This document shows, one piece after another, positions 33,776 to 45,175 of a stretch of 64,000 nucleotides of DNA. The notes beneath the pieces were generated by a model. It was not told the DNA's origin. It was given only the letters and a program-made list of their open reading frames with translations, and did not search any database. A program made the position numbers and the translations under genes. The DNA comes from Sphagnum compactum. Lineage: Eukaryota; Bryophyta; Sphagnopsida; Sphagnales. The stretch spans positions 6,138,001-6,202,000 of the forward strand of contig OZ234500.1 in the NCBI GenBank assembly GCA_965153455.1, in the 5' to 3' direction. How positions within the stretch are numbered: the first letter of the stretch is position 1; each line of letters opens with the position of its first letter.

Positions 33776-36700
33776 GAGGTCCTTACTGATGTTGGGTTGG
33801 AACCCAGTTTGGTGGTTTAATGGAACTGTCGATTAGTGTAAATTGAACCAAAATTAGGTTTGGTTTTTAGAGCCGGTTTGGGAACCCAGTTTAAAGGCTA
33901 ACCAAGGAGTAACTGGCAGTTAACTCTCGTTTCTAGTCTGGGTTACTTGAAACCAGACCAGAACTGGGTCTCATTTTCAGCATTTGAACAAGGATTTATA
34001 AAAAAAACATTATAAGAAATCACAGTATTTTTTTACTTCAAAGACTTAATAAAAAGACCCCCCCTTTGGTTTTTTTGTCCATCTATTCAACGTGACTAAA
34101 ATGTCATTTTTGACAAGTCAATTTGGATAGTTCATCCACTTTCAATGGTGTTTTCTTAAATCATTGTTTCATTTGTAATCAATATGGCCAATTTGATTAA
34201 GCCTTAATTTTTACTAACCTTTTTTATTTTTCTTTTTTGTCTCTTTTTACTAGATGCCCAAATTTACACTTAGTCAAAAGAGTCACCAAATAATCAAAAT
34301 GATTAATTTAAAAAATCATGTTTTTTCATGCCCCATGCATCTAATTAAGATGAACATCTCTTTTAGTCAATGCAAACATTTTAGTCAAATTGACTCTTTT
34401 AAAAAGTCATGATTTATTGGAGTGAAAAGAAATGGAACTTGAAAGTTTACCCTATACACTTCTCGTTTAACCTTGCCTCTTTGTCATTCCCAAACTCCAA
34501 ACAACATTCACTTTGTATTTCTATTTCACTTGTCTCCTAATCACAATTAACCCTAGGCACATGGTAATTTTGTTCGCTTGCCATTAGCTTAGAATCCATG
34601 AGATAGTGAATCCCACCTCCAAATTAAAAAGCAAGCTAACCATGAACTTGCCATGAACACAAGTCATCACCAAAATCTTAGCTTCCCCCTCCCACCACCC
34701 CCCCCCCCCCCCCCCCCAAAACCCAAGGCATGGGGAGATAATTTGAAGTGTAATTACAATGAGTTTAGGGTTCTATTGAGTTTAGTCTTCAAAGATTGTT
34801 TCTAAAGCTTTTTAGAGACAAAAGCAAACATTGAATTTCTAGAAACAACTTCCCACTTTTACATAGTCATCTTCAAAGCTTTGGTATGTGATGTTTTGCA
34901 AGTCATGGATGTAGGCTATTATACTTCTTTTGTTCAAATTGTTTAAGCACAAGTCATTCTAGAAGCATATAATTTCAAAGTTTCTAATACCCTTCCACTT
35001 TTTTGGGGTAGATAGTCAAGTCTCTTTTTCAATCTTTTGGCAATGGATCCGAATTTCAAAAGCAAGGTTTTCTTCATTTGGATGTAGTTGCTTACTACTT
35101 TGACAAATTTCATTTTGATCTCTCTTTTTGATAATGAGCACACATTAGGGTTGAAGTTTCAACCACTCTTGTGGGTGATTTTGGCCACTAGAAAAGATAG
35201 CCTACTTAATTGTGATGGAAAAAACTTAAACAATCCATGCATTAGAATTAAGTGGAAGATGGTGTATTGCACATTATTTTTAAAATGAGAGGAAAAAAAA
35301 TTGAATATTATAAGATGAATTATGAGACTTTTTTAAACTTAGTGTTAGTCTTGACTTTTTTTTTGTAATCCTCTTGGTTCTTATGGTTAGAGGTGTGAAA
35401 GGTACACCTTACATTTTATCCAATTCAAACATATTCAAAAAAATTTAAAAATTTAATATTCATGTAGATGTTGAAAAAATAATATATAATTGTAAGATGA
35501 ACAAAATAAAATTGTAATAGAAGATGGAACATTTGCAACAATAACATAATCTTTTAGGGTGGGTTTAAAAGAAGCCATGTAGAAGTTTGTTGGCTTTTAT
35601 TATAATAATATTGAGAGGAGTTATGAATTTTTTTTCTCATTAAATTTTATGCAAAGAAATCAAATTAGCTCCAAGGTGAATCAATGTTCATATTGGTACC
35701 TTCACCATCTCAAATTAGGCCTCACAATGCCCATAAATTAATCCGAATAAATGTCAAATTTAAAGAAAACTTGAAACTTCGATTTAATGTAAACATGAGA
35801 TATTTGATGATGTTGGTGTGAGCACCCCTTATTGATAGAGGAGACCATCACCATTAACCTTGACTTTCAAAAACTCACCAACAATGTGTTGTGGTCACAT
35901 GGCCCCTTCTCGAACCAAAAAAAAATCACATTGGTGTCTTCACCATCTTAAATGAAGGCACACAATACACCCACATTAACTCAAGAAATGTCAAATTTGA
36001 ATTTAAAGACCTTGATTTAGTGTAAACATGGGATATTTATAGATAATGTTTGTGTTTGCACTCCTACTTGGAAAGGAGACCAGTTCCATCACAACAAGGC
36101 AAAGGAGACCACTATTAAAACTCATGAAACTATGAAATTTTGAACTTCATCTCCAATAGAAAAAACTCATGGACCTATATTTTGCAAGCCCCAAATTTAC
36201 ATCATTATGTGTAAAAGAACCTGAAATCAACATTCAAATTTGCATTTAAATTGCACCAATGTCATTATGTTATGAATAGGTGAACATGAGCATGTGAACT
36301 TGACAAAAAAACAATTTAAGAATATTTTGCCCACTAGATAGAATATTCATGAAATATGTTTTGCAACATGGACAAAATATTTGTTGATGTGGATAAATAT
36401 TCTACCACAAGGTCATGGATGAAAATTGTTAATGGATGAAAATCAAATCACAATCAAAGAAAAGCTTTATTAATAAGCTTGAGGCACCCAAATTGCAAAT
36501 CAAATGAAAACAAAATTCAAATCCATGTTTTATCAAAAACACACATGCAAAAACTGAATGGAAGTGAACAACTTGTCATTATCAGATGCCATGACCTGTT
36601 TTTTTAGTCTTATTGGAAACACACAAATAACAATGAACTTTGACTATAATTACACCTCTCGATATATTCGAGTGTACCTCATGTCACTAATGATTGCTAG

Positions 36701-38200
36701 GATTGATTTCTTTGGTCTTCAACACATCAACAAACATAATTGCAATCCAAAATTAATTCTATAACATATGTGATTTGATCCTCTTAATCATTTTCATTGA
36801 GTTTTTCAAAAAAATTCACATTAGTAAAAAATTCTTTGATAACATGTATGCAAATGAATGATTCATTTTTGTGACATTTTTTTGGTTTTTATAATACCTA
36901 TTGTGTTTCAATGTCTTCTAGCAAAACATATAATTTGTCAATTGAGACTTGTTTTTAAATTATTAACTTGATAATGAAAATATATGTGTATTCGCATTGA
37001 TTTTCATTTCAAATTTCATATAGTGACTTAGTACGTGGTGTAATATGAAATAATAAATGTTTATGTGAATTTTTTCCTCGAAAGTTATAGCCAAATTCTA
37101 CCTATGAACTTTTAAATGGTTAGAATTAAACCATATTTTCATAAGTCCTTAAAGTTGTTATTTTTCTTAATTTTCAAAAAAAATAAAACTTCACAAGTGC
37201 ATATTCTTGAAATCTCTATTTGAACTCTTATTAATATGAATTTTATTTTTTTTGATACATAAAAATTTTATTAGCAATCAACTAAGTATATCAAATTAAA
37301 TTACCAATTTAACACAAGAAAATAAACTTTGTGTGGAATTATTTTTTTTCAAAAATGGGACGTTCAACCATGCATTCATTCACCCAACAATAGCACTAGA
37401 TTTAACATGCATTCTATTTTTTCTTTTTCAAGTTTTTGTTAGGTTGACCTTGGACACCAAGCAATTTGCATGCTTTAGTCCTTGGTGTAGTATCAAAACT
37501 CGAACTTAAAAATACAACCCCATCTCCAAATGCAAAATGTTTGCATCAAAGAAAATGTTAGGAATCTTCGGAGTTTCAAGAAAGCTTTCATTTTTTGTTA
37601 CCTCATCAAAAGATTCACGAGATCAGAATCTTTATCGGTAATGTAGACTCAATCACCAATATCATCATGGGGGCAATCCATCTATTTTAGTAGTATCACC
37701 ACATAAGGCCAATCCGAAGGTGGAGCACTTGTGGCAACGATCTTCTTCTTCTTCTTGTCGACATTGTACTTGTCTTTCATTTTGTTGAATTTTGTCTTAA
37801 CACTAGCCCTAGATACATTGCACATTAATTGGAAAGTGAATAATGTTCATGAATGAAGCAAAAGCTTTTCAATTTTGATTCTTCTTCATTGCCTTCCAAG
37901 TTCCTACTAGATTCCTAATATCTCTCTTCAAACTTGTCCAACCAAAATGCAAATGTTGCATTGCTCCCAATCCCTTTGTGAAAACCTCTCTCTTCAACCT
38001 GGAGCTAATCTCTTTCATGCATACTAGTAGCTTCATTATCTCCACAAAGAGCATTTGTAAAAAACTAGGAGGAGGAGAGGAAAGAAAACAAATGACAAGT
38101 AGAAGAAAGAGCCACAACAAAATATCAAACAAGTTTCTCAAAGATCGAAAGGCAATTCTAAAACATCCAGAGGACAGAGCAATCCTTGCTAAGAAACAGT
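33776..38200. other. AT-rich spacer
   Basis: No gene was recognised. Notable pieces are a run of C residues at about 34698-34719, a direct duplication at 35692-36110 (listed separately), and near 33790-33910 two imperfect copies of GGAACCCAGTTT within a repeat-like stretch. Confidence 0.4.
35692..36110. repeat. Direct tandem duplication, offset 238 bp
   Basis: ATTGGTACCTTCACCATCTC at 35692 is matched by ATTGGTGTCTTCACCATCTT at 35930. The copies continue in parallel through AATGTCAAATTT, GATTTA(A/G)TGTAAACATG and GGAGACCA. Many substitutions show an old duplication. Confidence 0.75.
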
Positions 38201-40010
38201 CACCTGCAACATCTTTTTGTTAACATGTGTGCTCACAATGTTGTGGAGCACCCTGGAAAACTGCAATTGGAGAAGGTGCACTGTCTTGCATCTACTGCAT
38301 AGCTAAAAATTGCATTTGAGACTAATCCTCCTCTTTTTTGAGTGCTCAAGCAATAGTGAAATTTCTTGCTAGCCTAACCGGGATGTGTTTCCCTTCCCAC
38401 ACTTTGCTTCTCAGGTTTAGGCTTTAGGCTTTAGGCTTCAAACACCCTTCCGCATTTGGGTAAGAGCTGTGTCTGTCTATAGGTCATTTGTGGAATATGG
38501 GTGGCTATCAAAATCTCAACAGTTTTTGTGCTAGCATGTAGGTTTTGATCCAGTCACCATCTGCTGTGATTTCTGTATGCAAAGCTGGTTTTGACATGCT
38601 TCCATAAGAATGCAGGACATTGGATAGCTGCACTGGAACCATGGGTTTTTCTGGAAACTGAATTCTGTCAGCTGTTGGGAAGTCTGTGGTATCTTTGGCT
38701 GTTGCTGCTGTTCTTGATGAAGGTGATGATCTGAGACTTTGTGAGTGCCACTCATAAGGTTAAGACCGCACTGGCTTTGTCATGTTAGTCTTGGTTTTGC
38801 AGGAATTGGATTGAACAGTTTACCTTCAAAATTGTCCTTGTTGGATTTTCTGTGCAATCTTATACATATAAAATATAGTTGAAACAACTTCTTGTTCTTG
38901 TACTCTTTCATTTCAGAAGAGCATGGAACTCCTCATGCTTTGCCACTGTGCCCAGAAAATTTCTTCTTTGTATGTTATGCGTCTCTGGAGAGAGTCTGTA
39001 TCCTTCTTTTGCAATTTGCATTACACTGGCTCTAGCTCTTTTGAGTTGAATGATGTAACCTTGCCAAAGTCTTAATGATGGTGACCTCTAAGCTGAATAT
39101 TGCTGCAATGCTTCAGAGAGGAAGTGATCAAGAACTTCTACAGCTGACTAGCAAGTAACGTACTGGTGGATGGTGTTATACAGTGCCCATCACTTGTGGC
39201 TGCTGAAGTTTAATGGCACATGAGGATTTTGCACCTAGTACAGCATCATGGGCACATGGCATTCCAAAGTCTATTTTCAAAGACCTTTCCAGTACACATG
39301 CAAAATCTATACCCTTAAGGTCAGAATTCTGGTGCAGGCAGGTATCCTGTGGTGCAGCAGCATTGTAGACTATTTGGTTGACAAGAGCTTGAAGGATGTC
39401 AAATCTGCTGGGGTTCTTACCAACTGCTCAATATATCCTGCTGGGTGCTTCTACAGTGCTAGGCTGATTTGGGAAGGTTGAAGCAGAGACAGTGGCCAAT
39501 CTACCAGAGCTCAAAAGCATTGAGGCAGAAACTTTGAACCTCAGGAGTTGATAAGTTTTGTGACAGCTTGCAGGAGCAGCTTTCTTCTGTATTGAAGTGC
39601 TCAGACATTATATTGTGCAGGAACAAGGATGCTCTCGAAGCACTTGCACAGACTTTGCATAGTCATCTGCACAATCGGAATGACCAAACAGCTCTACTTC
39701 TTCTCCTCTTCTAAGACTTCACCAAAAATGCCCTATTGTCTATACCAGCAAAGCAGAACAGTTGACCAAACATGATTTTGTGACCCTTGCTCTTGTGGCA
39801 TCCTTGACCTCACAAGTGCCAGCCAACCTCCAGCTACTTCAGCATATACATAGTTGGCTTCACCAGCAACTTTCATTGCTTCGCGAGGTTTCTGTTGCAC
39901 ATTGTTGCATAAGCAACTGTTGCCTATTCCATTCTGCTTGGACAAACCTTTCATTTTGTTGCAAACTTGTGAACATCTCTGAAATGAAGGAAATATGCAA
40001 ATGCTGATAT
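38200..40010 (+). pseudogene. Possible decayed coding region of unknown family
   Basis: In an island of higher GC, protein-like plus-strand segments follow each other in changing frames. Examples are SKLNIAAMLQRGSDQELLQL near 39092, MAHEDFAPSTASWAHGIPKS near 39213, VDYLVDKSLKDVKSAG near 39366, VEAETVANLPELKSIEAETL near 39478, KFCDSLQEQLSSVLKCSDII near 39555 and SKAEQLTKHDFVTLALVASL near 39747. Earlier pieces near 38560-38750 read on across TAA and TGA codons. This fits an old pseudogene with frameshifts, or exons of a gene I could not assemble. Chance open frames remain possible, and no family was recognised. Confidence 0.3.
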
Positions 40011-42197
40011 TTTAATGTGATAGCATAAGGATCCCTTATAACATTCACTACAGATGTTATTATGTGACATACAGGTGAACTCCAACAGGTATGAACAGCA
40101 GATTATTTGATGGGTCAATCACATACTTTTCCTCACAATAAGAAACTTACTCTTGAATTCCTGCTTCTGAATGCTACATTTTGCTTTCTTTTCCTCTTGT
40201 ATTCTCTTCTCTTCTTCTCAATTGCGAGAAAAAGGGGGAAAGATTCTCCTGACAAGTTCCTTGTCTCTGCTTTTGTGCATGTAGAAAGCAAATGGTTGAA
40301 GGCTTGAACAGATCATGAACAGGAGGAAAATGATTAGATTTACTCATAAACCGAACTTGATCTCCAATTTAGAAATTTTTCAGCTTGCAAATTGACTCAC
40401 AGGTCTATTGGTGATTCACAGGACTCTGGAGGGATGTTTGATGTAGCAAAACTAAGTGGAAAGACAACAGTGGGGGATCATTGCATTGATATGCCTCATT
40501 GTGTTCCTTCTTGTAGGTGGCTACAATGTTCAGGTACATGCTCTCTGAAAACTAAAATTTCGGTCTCATAACAATATTTATGTTGCTGATTCCTCACTTC
40601 AAGTCACTGTGGGAGCTCACTCAGTGTAAAACAGAAGATGCCACATGTCATTTAGAGATGTTTTGGCCCTCTACATGATATGTCAGCAAAATGGTTTTGC
40701 ACAATTTTCTGAGGCTGGTAAAAGGCACAGCAAAGCCTAAACCCTAAACCCAGTGTTAGATCACCCCTGTTTTTGAGAATTGCTATCTCCAAAGAAATGG
40801 GAAAACAAGCTAAGTTGAATCCTTTACTTGTTCCTTGAAGTTTGATGATCAAAAGGTTGCCTCAAATAATTGATGATCTACATTTTGACAAATGCTTGGG
40901 AGAGATAGATTGGTCTTTAACCATTACATTCTTGTTCAATGATGTCGTTTGGCCTATTGTGTGTACTAACCAACCCTTGTGTGCAATGCAAAAAGCACCT
41001 AGACCAATAGAAAGCATGGTGGCCTATTTTGTTAGTGGCAAGATTCTTCCATGTCTAGATATATCAATAGTTCCCAACATAAAACAAAGCACCCAAGTTT
41101 ACAAGTTCTAATTCCATGGTGTAATGCCAATTCTTCCAACCTGTTTAAACAAACCAAGTCAAGGAATTCTAATTCCATGGCCTGATGCCACCAAATCATG
41201 AGAAATGATGAAATCATGTAACATGGATAGGTAAATTGAGTGCAAAATGAATTTGATTTTCAGAAAAAAGAAGAAAATAGCAGCTTGTAGAGTACAGCTG
41301 GTTCTCCAGCTGTTGTCACTCACACATTGGTTCTGAAAGTTCTACAGCAATGGTGAAGTCTGTGCCTGGTGGGCAGATCCAATGAAATGAACAAGAAAAC
41401 AGAGTGCAAGACAAAATACCTTGCATTTGAATAATGACCAGGCCGAAACTTAACCCTAAAGCTAACTAAATGCAAGAGGTGTCAAATCCCTGTTATGCTC
41501 TTCCTTCCCTATTCTGGATCCAAAATCTACATTACTGTCAAGATACCTGAGCTTGTACCACCCATATTGCTTTAGTTATAATATGACAACCATTGATTGA
41601 TGACCGTAGGCGCAGTGGGTGAGTAAGAAGCTTTTTGTGTAGGGTAACACTTGAGGAGTGCAGAGTTCTGGAAATAAGCACTGGCTTCAGTCAGACACAG
41701 CTGAGAGAGGTGCTTACTTCCAGAACTCCTCCACTTTGAGGCCGTTATCAAGCATAAAAATCAATGCAATTTTTAATTTTTTAATAAATTTCCCATGATA
41801 TCTAGAGGCCTCTTATGGTGTAAGGTTTTAGGAGGTTGTTGGTATCGACCCATTTCTTTGAAGAGAGTGAAGTGTTGTCATTTATGCTCATCTTAGGGTT
41901 GAAGTCCACCTGCAGAGCAAACCATATTCTCTGGAATTCAGTTTGTTGGGTGCCCCTCGTGTGAAATGAAAAAAACAAAAAAACAACACACACACACAAA
42001 GATGAAAACATGCCTCACAGCAAAGTATTTAAAAAAAGAAGGAATTTCACAGAATAATAATTTACACATAATCTACAAACTCTTGTTTACTTCCCCATCT
42101 GCAAGTGTCAATGAGTGAGAGAGAAGAAGAATCATGCAGTGTTGTTCCCCAGTAGGTTTGGCAGTGTCTTGTCGATCGATCAGTACAGGTTGAATCC
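40011..42197. other. Spacer, no gene recognised
   Basis: Short open frames only (the longest 89 codons near 40842-41111). A short inverted match (AGTTCTGGAAATAAGCAC and GTGCTTACTTCCAGAACT) at about 41664-41728 could form a hairpin. Confidence 0.4.
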
Positions 42198-42488
42198 TCA
42201 GATTGTTGGCACCGTTTTTGCACCAGCGAATTTCTGGATTGCACATAACAAAAACACACTACAACAACAACAACAACAAGAGTTAGTAAGTGCTACTACC
42301 GTACTAATTGCAGCCCTATCCAACAATTTATTCACACATACGAAAAACAATGTCTGGCATTCGGCCATTTGGGAATTTGTCTGCCCCAAACAGTCTGCAT
42401 TTACTTCAACCTCCAGAAAAGCTCCTTTTGCAGAACTCCACAAAGCTTTTGCTGCTTCAGCAAAAAAGTGGTGATCAGGAAACAACAT
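42198..42488 (-). pseudogene. Open frame weakly like the C-terminus of an RNase T2
   Basis: The 96-codon minus-strand frame contains HHFFAEAAKALW, VEVNADCLGQTNSQMAEC and TLFFVCVNKL. The spacing of Cys, the G-x-x-N-S-Q word and the final V-C-V-x-K loosely recall the last exon of T2 ribonucleases. The catalytic His motifs are not here, and the frame ends in poly-Cys from a (TTG)n tract. This is a weak resemblance from memory, so the family call is tentative; the stretch may be a fragment or chance. Confidence 0.2.
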
Positions 42489-43421
42489 ATTATTGCATTG
42501 TTAGGAGCAGCTCCACCAGCCAAACTCGAATGGCTGATGCGCCGTATGTACACCTGATACGAGGTATATATATATAGCCCACTAGCCATTCTACCAATTG
42601 AAAAATTGTTGAAAATTAACATTGTTGAAAATTCAATGATTTTTAAATTGCCCCAAAAAATTCCAAAAAAATCTTATACAATTGCCACATTTCTAACACA
42701 TGGTTTCTTCAAGTAGGTAGCCAAAAACATGTAAGGAGGATGATGTCTAAAGTTCTTTTCCTTTCATATTTTGTTACTAGCAAAATTCGACTAAAATGGA
42801 CTCATCAAAGATTGCCACCTCGGTTGTTACATTTCAAAATTGAAAAACAAAACACGGATCTCTCACCTTATTTTACTGTCCAATGTTTCATGTTTATGGG
42901 TGTGGATGGGGAAACAATTAACACTCGCTGATGTTTGATGTGTTAAGCACCGGTAGAGGCCCACATTAGGGTTTGTGGGTGGACCGGAAAAAAAACCAAA
43001 TGGGAAGTGAAAAACCAAGGGTTGTGAAATGAAGGTGGTTTTCACTACCATAGATGTGTCCTAGGGGTGAATTTTTTTTTTAAAAAGAGAAAAAAAAATG
43101 TTGAAACCCTGGCAAAACCCATTAAACAAAGCCACCTAGCAAAGGTGGAAAAGAAAGGACAAAGAGAGGGAAGGACCTGAGTATGAGCCAAAAGAGCAAA
43201 CTCCAAAGTAGGTCACAAAGGGGGTAAAGGAACAAATCATGTTTCATAGTCCTCACCAGTCACAAGACGCATATGAGAAAGAGAAAGCCATGGAAAACCT
43301 GAAATAGCAATGAGCCTACTAGAAGAGCCCCAAAAAAAAAGGGGGTCCCATCATCATGGGTTTAGGGTTTAGGGTGCACCTGGCTATTGGGGGGTTTAGG
43401 GTGTGAAATGAAAACAAGGCA

Positions 43422-43752
43422 TGTGTCACAATGTGGCCCTGCCATTTACATTAAAAAGTGTATCTTAAAGGCAAAAGAAGAATTATGGAAACTCAAATAT
43501 TTCACCATGAAAAAATATAATCTTCCAAAAATTCCTCTAAAAGAAACCAAACTCCTTGCAAGATATTATTATAACTCTATTATAACTAATCTCAAGTTTC
43601 AACACAAGCCAAAATATCATCTTTCAAACATCCCCATATAAAAATACTAGACCTATTATTATTACCTTGGGGCCTATAAAAATCCCTTAAGCTACTATAC
43701 TCTATAATGAATCTAAACACAATATTGTTGCCTTCTTGGTAGGCAAGGCCAA
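43422..43752 (-). repeat. LTR-like dispersed repeat, copy 2 (inverted)
   Basis: Full-length match on the opposite strand to 21792-22115, with about 331 bp between TGTGACACA and TTGGCCTTGCCTACC (minus-strand reading). Internal words kept in both include GGTAATAATAATAGGTCTAG and GTTGAAACTTGAGATTAGTT. A shorter related piece lies at about 44641-44700 on the plus strand. Confidence 0.5.
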
Positions 43753-44120
43753 AAACTGGCCAGAGTGAACCATCAGCCAGCACCACCAGCACACCATCCA
43801 TTGGAAGTTACTACATTCATAATGCTAAAATAATTCATAACTTCCCAAAAGCCTTCAGAGTCACAGCCCCATTTTTTTTTTTTTGGCTAAATTTTAGTGA
43901 GTTGCTTTTAAAGAAAAATTTCAAAATTGTTAAATATATTTTTAAATTGATTTTCTAGTTGACAGAGTTCTATCGGTTTTTTTTATAACAATATTGTCAA
44001 ATTTTTCTATTGGGGTTCTAGCATGTAGCCCAAAATGTGAAGGAATCTTAAACTTTTTTACTTTCATATCCTTTTTGTAGTTAAATTTGACGAAACTGCA
44101 TTATGGATGAGTGCTAGTGA

Positions 44121-44257
44121 CCATTGGAAGTTGTTGCAACTCAACAAAGCACCCATTGGAAGGAAGTTGCAACTCAACAAAGCACACCCATTGGAAGGAA
44201 GTTGCAACTCAACAAAGCACCCATTGGAAGGAAGTTGTTGCAACTCAACAACAAAGC
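44121..44257. repeat. Minisatellite of about 33-38 bp, four units
   Basis: Four consecutive units start CCATTGGAAG and contain GTTGCAACTCAACAAAGC; they differ by small insertions of GTT, AC or AAC. The open frames read across it (QLNKAPIGRK and so on) only reflect the repeat. Confidence 0.9.
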
Positions 44258-44640
44258 AAAGCTGCTTTCCTTCTCTTCTTGGAACTCTTGACAGCTCTGC
44301 AAGTGAAAACCCATTTCAGCTGCTGTGGCATGATGCATGATGGCTGGGTGCCTGACACTGGCTCACACAGCAAAGCTTTTTGAAAAATCTCAAAAAGAGA
44401 GGAAGGAGCGAGACACAGAGAGAGAGATCTAATGAATAGAAATCAAGGAGAGTCAGACAGTGGGTACATCTTTTTCTTATTAAGTATTTGTTGCTGCCTG
44501 AGTCCCTGCAGTTCCATGGTGTTTTATGCAGAGAAAGCAGCTTCCTGGTTAAGGGTTCACAGATGATGATGATGCTGCTTCAGTCTGCTGTTACTGCACA
44601 TGAGCTCTGTTGCTCAAAGCAGATCTTTATATCTTTGTAT

Positions 44641-44700
44641 TTTGCCTTGCCTTCTTCTTGGTAGGCAAGGATATGTGTTGTTTAGACTCTCTATAGACCA
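44641..44700 (+). repeat. Fragment of the LTR-like repeat
   Basis: GCCTTGCC..GGTAGGCAAGGATAT..TGTTTAGACTCTCTATAGACC resembles the beginning of the repeat at 21792-21850 (GCCTTGCCTACC..GGCAAAGGATAT..TGTTTAGATCCATTAGAGAG). Only the first 60 bp or so are recognisable. Confidence 0.4.
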
Positions 44701-45175
44701 AACCCAATTTGAACAATTCATATTTGCAAAACCATTTCGTGACGAAAAGCAATTGTTGTCTGAAAAACAACTTTGAATTTTCATATCTACAAGAATGTCA
44801 ATTAAAAGGAATTTTCCTTTTACAACATCATGAAACTTTACAAACATGTTTGATTACAATATGAAAATCGAACTTTTGTTTTGAAAATGAAAAACAAACA
44901 CAACTTTTTGAAATTTTTTTTTGGGGAAAATATCCATCTTTTACATTCGACATTAAACATTGAAAATACGAAATTTACATATGAAAAAAACATGAATGAA
45001 AAAATGTATTAAAATGTATCAAATATGTTGAACCATGATTTCTAAGAAGAAATACAAGATGAAATACTTAATAATGAACAATTGAATATTTTACACAATA
45101 TTTCAAATGAAATATTTTAATGAACTTAATTTTATAAATGAATCAAATTTTGGAACTTTAAAATATTCTAAACTA

